A DNA stretch of 53,526 nucleotides from Clostridia bacterium. Lineage in GTDB: Bacteria; Bacillota; Clostridia; Oscillospirales; JAAYXM01. The notes under the pieces were generated by a model. The model had not been told where the DNA came from and did no database searches. It worked only from the letters and a program-made list of their open reading frames with translations. Positions 48,535 through 53,526 of the stretch are shown one piece after another. The stretch lies in assembly GCA_017559855.1 (NCBI GenBank), contig JAFYQP010000047.1, forward strand, positions 1 through 53,526, given 5' to 3'. The position numbers and the translations under genes were made by a program. Numbering within the stretch: the stretch's first letter is position 1; the number at the start of each line of letters is the position of its first letter.

Positions 48535-50835
48535 ATGCCAACAACCTATGAGCAAAAAAAGAAAAGATCAACAAATCCGCTATATACGGTCGTTGCTGCG
48601 ATTTTAATTTGTGCGGTGTTCCTTACCGTGGTAGCATCTTTCTACCTCCAGGCGGAGGAAGAAGCGTATGAAATGCTGCATATCCAAACGAAGCAGATTA
48701 AAGATGACCTTATTCTGCAAATAAAATCAGATAAAGAGAACCTTGCAACAATGGCAAGTTTTGCGTCAAAACTCCACGCTGCGGGTGACGATTACAGCCT
48801 TATGTTCGACTCTTTTAAGCCTATCGGTCTCTATGCGAGAATCGGTATATTGAATCCGGACAACACCTTTATCACAAAAGACGGTACCTTCGATTTAAAC
48901 GGTAAACTTTCCTTTAAAGAAGAGGCCCTCAAAGGTGATCATATTACCGGCAGAACCATGAGTTATTCAATTCAGGGCGAAGAGGTAATCCGAAGTGGCG
49001 TTCCTATCATTGTAAATGGTGAAACCGTTGGTATAATGTACGGTATCACTAAAATTGAAACCATCAATGAAAAGTACAACCAGATGGCAAGGGAACTTGA
49101 TGCGCAACTTTTTGTCTATGATAAGATTACGGGAAGATTTATTATAGATACAATCAGCAACCCTCCCGGAGAATTATCGGAACTTAGCACCAGAACATAC
49201 AACGACGGTTATTCATATGAGCAATTAGCAAATGGTGATAAGGGTTTTTCATCTTTTAAATCAATTAAGACAGGAGAAAACCTGTATATTCACTATTCTA
49301 CAATAGAAGATTTTAATTGGGGTATCTTACTTGCCCGAGATGAAAGTCAAGTGTTTGCAAAAACTCATAAGATATCCCGTAATATGATGATGGCTTTCAT
49401 CATTATCATATTGATTATTGCGGTATATCTGCAAATTATTATGAGAAACGAAAGAAACAGAAGTCGTCTGAATGAGGCATCTTCGGCGATAAGAAAACTT
49501 CTTCTCGATGTGAATGATCAGTATACAAACATAACTGCGGCGATGAAAAACGTAATGGAATTTCTAAACGCCCGCTCTGCATTTTTTACCGACACAGACG
49601 GTGAAGACTTTTTCTACATTACGCCCAATTTACGAGATAAACTCTTAATAAACGACGACAGAAATTACTTCCACCGTGAACTTTTCAGATATTCAACAAG
49701 TATTCGGAATGAAAAAGATTTTTCAATCGTGTTTATGCAGATTGTCCCCGATAAACATCTTGCGAAAACGAATAAAGAACTTTATGATTTCCTGATTACT
49801 AAAGGGATAAAAGACGTTTCCTTTGCAATTCTTAAGGACAAGAACAACCATATTAGCGTTTTAGGTGCTATCAATGCTAAAAAAAGAAGTGCCGTTCGCA
49901 AACTTATCGAGGATATTGCGGTATGTTTTTCCATTGCAATTTATAACAAGAAACACCTTAACAGAACGGAAATTGCCGCTACCACAGACTCTCTTACAGG
50001 CGTGCTGAACCGTGTGGTATATAAAAGGGATATTCTGACCTTTGATGCAGAAAGAGCGGAGGATTTCTCCTGTATATACTTTGACGTTAACGAACTGCAT
50101 TTGATAAACAACAAATATGGTCACGCCGCAGGCGATGAAATGCTTATATACGTGGCAAATACGCTAAAAGACGTGTTCTTCGGACATAGCATTTACCGTA
50201 TGGGCGGTGACGAGTTCTTAGTATTTACAAAAAATGTGCCGCAGGAAAAAGTGAAAACAAAGATCGAGAATTTTGGGCAACAATTAAAACCAAGGGGTTA
50301 TCACGTTGCGATAGGTATGTCTTACAGAACGCAAAACACAAACTGCGAAGAGATGGTTCGTGAAGCGGAGGTAAGAATGTACGAGGCAAAGGCACAGTAT
50401 TATCAAAACAAAGAGCCTTTGGGGGTGTCTGAAGAAAACGATAAGAGTTATGTCTATTCAAAGACGGGTATAAGAGAAATCGACACAATGATAACCGTCT
50501 TAAAGGAACACTATAACGGTATTTACAGAGTGTCATTAGACCAAGATACCGCACATCGTATTCTTATGCCCTCATATTTAGGATATAAAGAGGATGAAGG
50601 CAATTTCTCTAAACTTCTTGCAAAGTATATTGACGACCATGTCCATCCGGACTATCGTCGTGCAGTCATGAGTTTCTTAAACTATGATGCGATTAAAAGA
50701 CAAATTGCCGAGGGCAGAACACCGTCAATCACATACAACAAAACAGATGGCGAGACGGTTACTTTGCGGGTGTATAATTTAGCTGGCGACAACAATGATG
50801 CAAATGAAACACTCTGGATTTTCGCAAAGAATTAA
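48535..50835 (+). CDS. Membrane sensor diguanylate cyclase (Cache-GAF-like-GGDEF)
   Basis: 766 residues. TM1 near 16-36, an extracytoplasmic Cache-type sensor to about 280, TM2 near 288-306, a GAF-like region (about 325-480), then a GGDEF domain with ATTDSLTGVLNR and intact YRMGGDEFLVF, and a C-terminal PAS-like region. The frame is open from an ATG at 48490, but that is only a few bases from the predicted transcription start. The ATG at 48535 is preferred, although its binding site is weak. Own promoter with a candidate operator. Together with the gene at 46902 it gives the locus two sensor cyclases. Confidence 0.88.
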   Translation: MPTTYEQKKKRSTNPLYTVVAAILICAVFLTVVASFYLQAEEEAYEMLHIQTKQIKDDLILQIKSDKENLATMASFASKLHAAGDDYSLMFDSFKPIGLYARIGILNPDNTFITKDGTFDLNGKLSFKEEALKGDHITGRTMSYSIQGEEVIRSGVPIIVNGETVGIMYGITKIETINEKYNQMARELDAQLFVYDKITGRFIIDTISNPPGELSELSTRTYNDGYSYEQLANGDKGFSSFKSIKTGENLYIHYSTIEDFNWGILLARDESQVFAKTHKISRNMMMAFIIIILIIAVYLQIIMRNERNRSRLNEASSAIRKLLLDVNDQYTNITAAMKNVMEFLNARSAFFTDTDGEDFFYITPNLRDKLLINDDRNYFHRELFRYSTSIRNEKDFSIVFMQIVPDKHLAKTNKELYDFLITKGIKDVSFAILKDKNNHISVLGAINAKKRSAVRKLIEDIAVCFSIAIYNKKHLNRTEIAATTDSLTGVLNRVVYKRDILTFDAERAEDFSCIYFDVNELHLINNKYGHAAGDEMLIYVANTLKDVFFGHSIYRMGGDEFLVFTKNVPQEKVKTKIENFGQQLKPRGYHVAIGMSYRTQNTNCEEMVREAEVRMYEAKAQYYQNKEPLGVSEENDKSYVYSKTGIREIDTMITVLKEHYNGIYRVSLDQDTAHRILMPSYLGYKEDEGNFSKLLAKYIDDHVHPDYRRAVMSFLNYDAIKRQIAEGRTPSITYNKTDGETVTLRVYNLAGDNNDANETLWIFAKN

Positions 50836-50837
50836 AT

Positions 50838-50900
50838 AAAAAAAGGATGACTTTAGGCGGTTGGCCACAGGGATAAAACGCTTAAAGTCATCCTTTTTTA
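50838..50900. terminator. Large bidirectional terminator with a 19-base loop
   Basis: Left arm 50838-50859 and right arm 50879-50899 pair over about 21 bp (ggatgactttaggcg with cgcttaaagtcatcc, one G-T pair), with A and T runs at the ends. The loop is gttggccacagggataaaa. It ends the polysaccharide locus and the convergent SLH gene. Confidence 0.9.
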
Positions 50901-50930
50901 TTTGCTTATAAGTCCATTGAGAGAATCAAC

Positions 50931-53526
50931 TTAAATCTCCGGTGTTGCATCTGTTTCGGGTTCTTTTACTTCAACTTCCGCAACGCCCCAGTTGCCGTAT
51001 TCGTCAAGCATATACAGAGAATAGGTGCCGTATTCGGATACGGAGAACTTTGATTCTTCTACGGGGATGTATTCTCCGCTCTCGGATACCTCATCCCAAA
51101 TTTTCTGTGCTTTTCCGTTGGGAGTATACTCACGATAAGCACCTGCAGACTCGGGTTCATAGTCGCTCTTGACCGCAAACATTTGCTTTATCGGTGCATT
51201 TGGGTTGGGATCAACGGTTGCCGTAACATGTGCAACGTACTCACTTGATGCATCTTCCTCGTGTTCTACCTCAAATGTTGCAGATGCGGTTTTTGTTTTG
51301 TTGACATCGACTTTCAGAACCGAAATATTTCCTGAACTATCCTTTGCATAGATAAAGTATGCACCGTTCTGTTGTACGTTAATAATCGGAACCCACGGTT
51401 TTCCGCTGATGGGAGTAATTTTAACACCGTTTATTTCTTGCGTTGCATCATAGTAATTTTTGAGAATACAAACGGAGCCCAAACCTCCATGTTCACCGTC
51501 GAATTCGGTTAAATCCTCTATATTCTTGGATAAATCTATGGTCTGACCGTCTAAAATATATGCTCTTTTTATCTGTTTTTCGTCAGAATCCATTTCATAA
51601 GGCTCACTCATATAGAACCAACCGGCCTCGGTAACTTCTTTGTTGTCTTCAAAATATGCTTTCAACGTCAAGTTTGAGTCATACCGGTAAAACTCAATCA
51701 TCGGTGCCGTTCTGTCAGGTCGAGTATCCTCATCACCATATTCTACTTGAATGAGATTTGCATCGGGATTTTCATCTGAATATCCCCCTACAGACACAAA
51801 TGCATAGGAGCAATTACCGTTTACATCCATTGCACAAATGGCATATCGATATCCTTCGTCTAAGGTTAAATCATTACCCGTTAGAATTTCGCGTCCATTC
51901 ACATACACGTTAAATCTATCGTAATTTTTTCTGCCTCTCAAGATTCGTATAACTGAAGGCATAACATAACTGATTCGTGCAATACCTGCATCATCTTCCG
52001 CCTCAACCTGCACGGTTGTGGGAAGATACGCCTCTTGCGGAGCTTTTATAGTTAGCACAGGTGGCGTTGTATCGTCGGATTCGGGTGGTTTTACCTCAAA
52101 TGTCGCCTTATACCAAGTTCCTGCATCGTTCTGTACATATAAAGCATATTTATCAAAATCGGGAATGTGGAAAACGCCATCCTCTTCTGCGATATATTGT
52201 CCAAACTTTTCTGCCACTTCCCAGGAGCCATTGTTCGGGCCGTCTACATCGCCAATGTAATCTCCATCCTTAAGCAACAGTTTTTTCTTAATGGTTCCAT
52301 ATCCTGATGCAATATCCGCTTTAACGTGAGCAACATGCTGACCTGATAAATCCTCTTCCCGCTCTATGGTAAAGGTTGCACCTTGAGACAGTTGAATTAT
52401 GCATTCCCCATCCATATACGGTATGTCTTTTGCGGCTTCGCTGCTAGACCTTATATTTGTAGAGTTAACACCTCCGCCAAGTACTACATAAGAACAGTTT
52501 CCGGCGGTGTCCATTGCCTGCACGATGCATCCCCTGTCAACGGTGAAAGTGTCGCTTGTGATGATTTGACGTCCATTCACGTGTCGTTTGAAATTCTGTG
52601 CGTTTCTGTCCTCGCCTGCACCAATGATCGAATGTACTACCAAGGGCGGACAGGCACTAATTCTTGCGATTTGAGTGTCGTCTGTTGCATTGATTTTTAC
52701 TTCATAGGGAAGAGCGGTATTTTCTGGGAATTCTATGGCGATTTCCGGAGGGGTTACGTCATCGCTTTCCGGCGGCGTGATAATAATGCTGCAGCCATCC
52801 CAATACCTGTCTCTTTCGTCAAACAGAGCTAATTGATAATGTCCAAAATCGGGAACGGCAAACCTTCCGTTCTTTTCACTAATAATCAGATTGCGTTTCT
52901 CCAGTTCCTTCCATTCATCTATTGCACCACCGGCAAAACCGGTAGAAAAAGAGCCGGTAATAGCAAGGGCCTTTCTTAACTTCATACTGGTCGTAGTGTC
53001 AACATCGACCGCGACATATGCAACCGCTCCGCTTGACCAATCATCTGTATATTCTATCTCATAAGTTACGGTCGACATGAGTTTGTCGGCTTCTTTACGC
53101 GACCATGACGGTTGCGTGCTGCTGTTAAAACTGCCGCCACCGCCTCCTCCTGATGATCCGGTGGGCTTTTTCTCTTCCTCTTTAGGTGTGTTGGCTTTAA
53201 CATGCTCATCGGTGCGGTGCATTACCGCAAGGGTTTCTGCAATAGTAATGTTACCACGGGGGTTAACCGTACCGTCACCGTAACCGTTTACAATGCCGAT
53301 GCTCTGCAAAGCATCAACATAGGTTTTTGCATAATCTGCAATGGAAGTAGCATCGGTAAATTCACTTGTTACCTCACCCTCAAGCTTATACGCACGACCG
53401 ACTATTGTAAAAAAGTCCTGACGTGTTATGGGGTTATTTGGCCTGAAAGTACCGTCACCAAAACCATTTACATACCCATTCTCTGCCGCTTTGGCAATAT
53501 GGGCATCACCTGCAGTTATATCGGTA
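50931..53526 (-). CDS. SLH-domain surface protein with internal Ig-like repeats (5' end beyond the window)
   Basis: About 864 residues are visible; the frame stays open to the window edge, so the N-terminus (signal peptide and probably one more SLH copy) lies outside. Two SLH repeats are seen (AAENGYVNGFGDGTFRPNN, then ALQSIGIVNGYGDGTVNPRG). Next is a charged Gly-rich linker (KKPTGSSGGGGGGS). Then come three diverged repeats, each with a beta domain beginning T-x-E-x-E-x-x-E-D and two with a segment ending PPESDDxTPP that leads into Ig-like domains. SLH domains bind pyruvylated cell-wall polymer, so this is a wall-anchored protein. A TTG at 53309 is an internal Leu codon, not a start. Confidence 0.92.
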   Translation of the reverse strand, partial: TDITAGDAHIAKAAENGYVNGFGDGTFRPNNPITRQDFFTIVGRAYKLEGEVTSEFTDATSIADYAKTYVDALQSIGIVNGYGDGTVNPRGNITIAETLAVMHRTDEHVKANTPKEEEKKPTGSSGGGGGGSFNSSTQPSWSRKEADKLMSTVTYEIEYTDDWSSGAVAYVAVDVDTTTSMKLRKALAITGSFSTGFAGGAIDEWKELEKRNLIISEKNGRFAVPDFGHYQLALFDERDRYWDGCSIIITPPESDDVTPPEIAIEFPENTALPYEVKINATDDTQIARISACPPLVVHSIIGAGEDRNAQNFKRHVNGRQIITSDTFTVDRGCIVQAMDTAGNCSYVVLGGGVNSTNIRSSSEAAKDIPYMDGECIIQLSQGATFTIEREEDLSGQHVAHVKADIASGYGTIKKKLLLKDGDYIGDVDGPNNGSWEVAEKFGQYIAEEDGVFHIPDFDKYALYVQNDAGTWYKATFEVKPPESDDTTPPVLTIKAPQEAYLPTTVQVEAEDDAGIARISYVMPSVIRILRGRKNYDRFNVYVNGREILTGNDLTLDEGYRYAICAMDVNGNCSYAFVSVGGYSDENPDANLIQVEYGDEDTRPDRTAPMIEFYRYDSNLTLKAYFEDNKEVTEAGWFYMSEPYEMDSDEKQIKRAYILDGQTIDLSKNIEDLTEFDGEHGGLGSVCILKNYYDATQEINGVKITPISGKPWVPIINVQQNGAYFIYAKDSSGNISVLKVDVNKTKTASATFEVEHEEDASSEYVAHVTATVDPNPNAPIKQMFAVKSDYEPESAGAYREYTPNGKAQKIWDEVSESGEYIPVEESKFSVSEYGTYSLYMLDEYGNWGVAEVEVKEPETDATPEI

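Noticed and set aside
53307-53309. TTG at 53309 as the start of the SLH protein
   Set aside because: The frame continues upstream to the window edge with a clear SLH repeat (GDGTFRPNN), so the codon is an internal leucine and the gene is cut by the window.
1-53526. CRISPR arrays, rRNA genes, prophage or transposase genes
   Set aside because: No regularly spaced repeats, rRNA-like stretches, or phage or transposase motifs were seen on either strand.

Overview
The window looks like chromosomal DNA from a low-GC Gram-positive bacterium of the class Clostridia, probably gut-associated. The evidence is AGGAGG-type ribosome binding sites before almost every gene, a run of TTGACA/TATAAT-like sigma-A promoters, an SLH-domain surface protein, a meso-diaminopimelate dehydrogenase, and a bile salt hydrolase with a complete active site. 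The species cannot be named from this sequence. The DNA is almost fully coding, and no gap between genes exceeds about 220 bases. No rRNA, CRISPR array, insertion sequence or prophage was seen.

Layout. (1) 1-260: tRNA-Asn and a tRNA with anticodon CAU that resembles tRNA-Ile2, then a terminator. (2) 288-1850: an AT-rich islet with an XRE repressor divergent from three small genes, one a JAB/JAMM metalloprotease-like protein. It is bounded by two copies of the same palindromic terminator. (3) 1881-6630: a ferredoxin-type aldo/keto reductase, an amino-acid permease, a DUF2752/TM2 zinc-ribbon pair, and a second XRE module (5548-6580) bounded by inverted copies of another palindrome. Both XRE modules carry sets of matching operator-like palindromes. 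(4) 6637-17000: transport and housekeeping genes: two NhaC-type antiporters, two DMT transporters, an O-acetyltransferase, DUF896, a FliB-like protein, TrkA/TrkH potassium uptake and NagB. (5) 17108-24261: one probable nine-gene operon that starts with an RyR-domain protein and a NADAR protein. It continues with a ferritin-like/VIT1 protein, SfsA, a GH13 amylase, bile salt hydrolase, a YgjV-like protein, an SGNH esterase and GtrA. (6) 24266-26886: Ddh, an AGE-family epimerase and a TIGR04076 protein.

(7) 26939-50900 is the most interesting part: a Wzx/Wzy-type exopolysaccharide locus interleaved with five GGDEF/EAL proteins. It has a flippase, polymerase, priming sugar-1-phosphate transferase, six glycosyltransferases, two acyl/acetyltransferases and two Wzz-like co-polymerase proteins. 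One co-polymerase ends in a cytoplasmic GGDEF domain that has lost its catalytic motif. No BY-type tyrosine kinase is present, although such a kinase normally partners Wzz in Firmicutes. My reading is that cyclic-di-GMP made and degraded by enzymes of this locus may control polymer length or export through the degenerate GGDEF domain. The locus also carries a membrane metallophosphoesterase whose N-terminus resembles DnaA domain I. (8) 50931-53526: a convergent SLH-repeat surface protein that runs off the right end of the window.

All calls come from reading motifs by eye. No database search was run. Start codons were moved from the longest possible start wherever a ribosome binding site clearly pointed to a downstream one.
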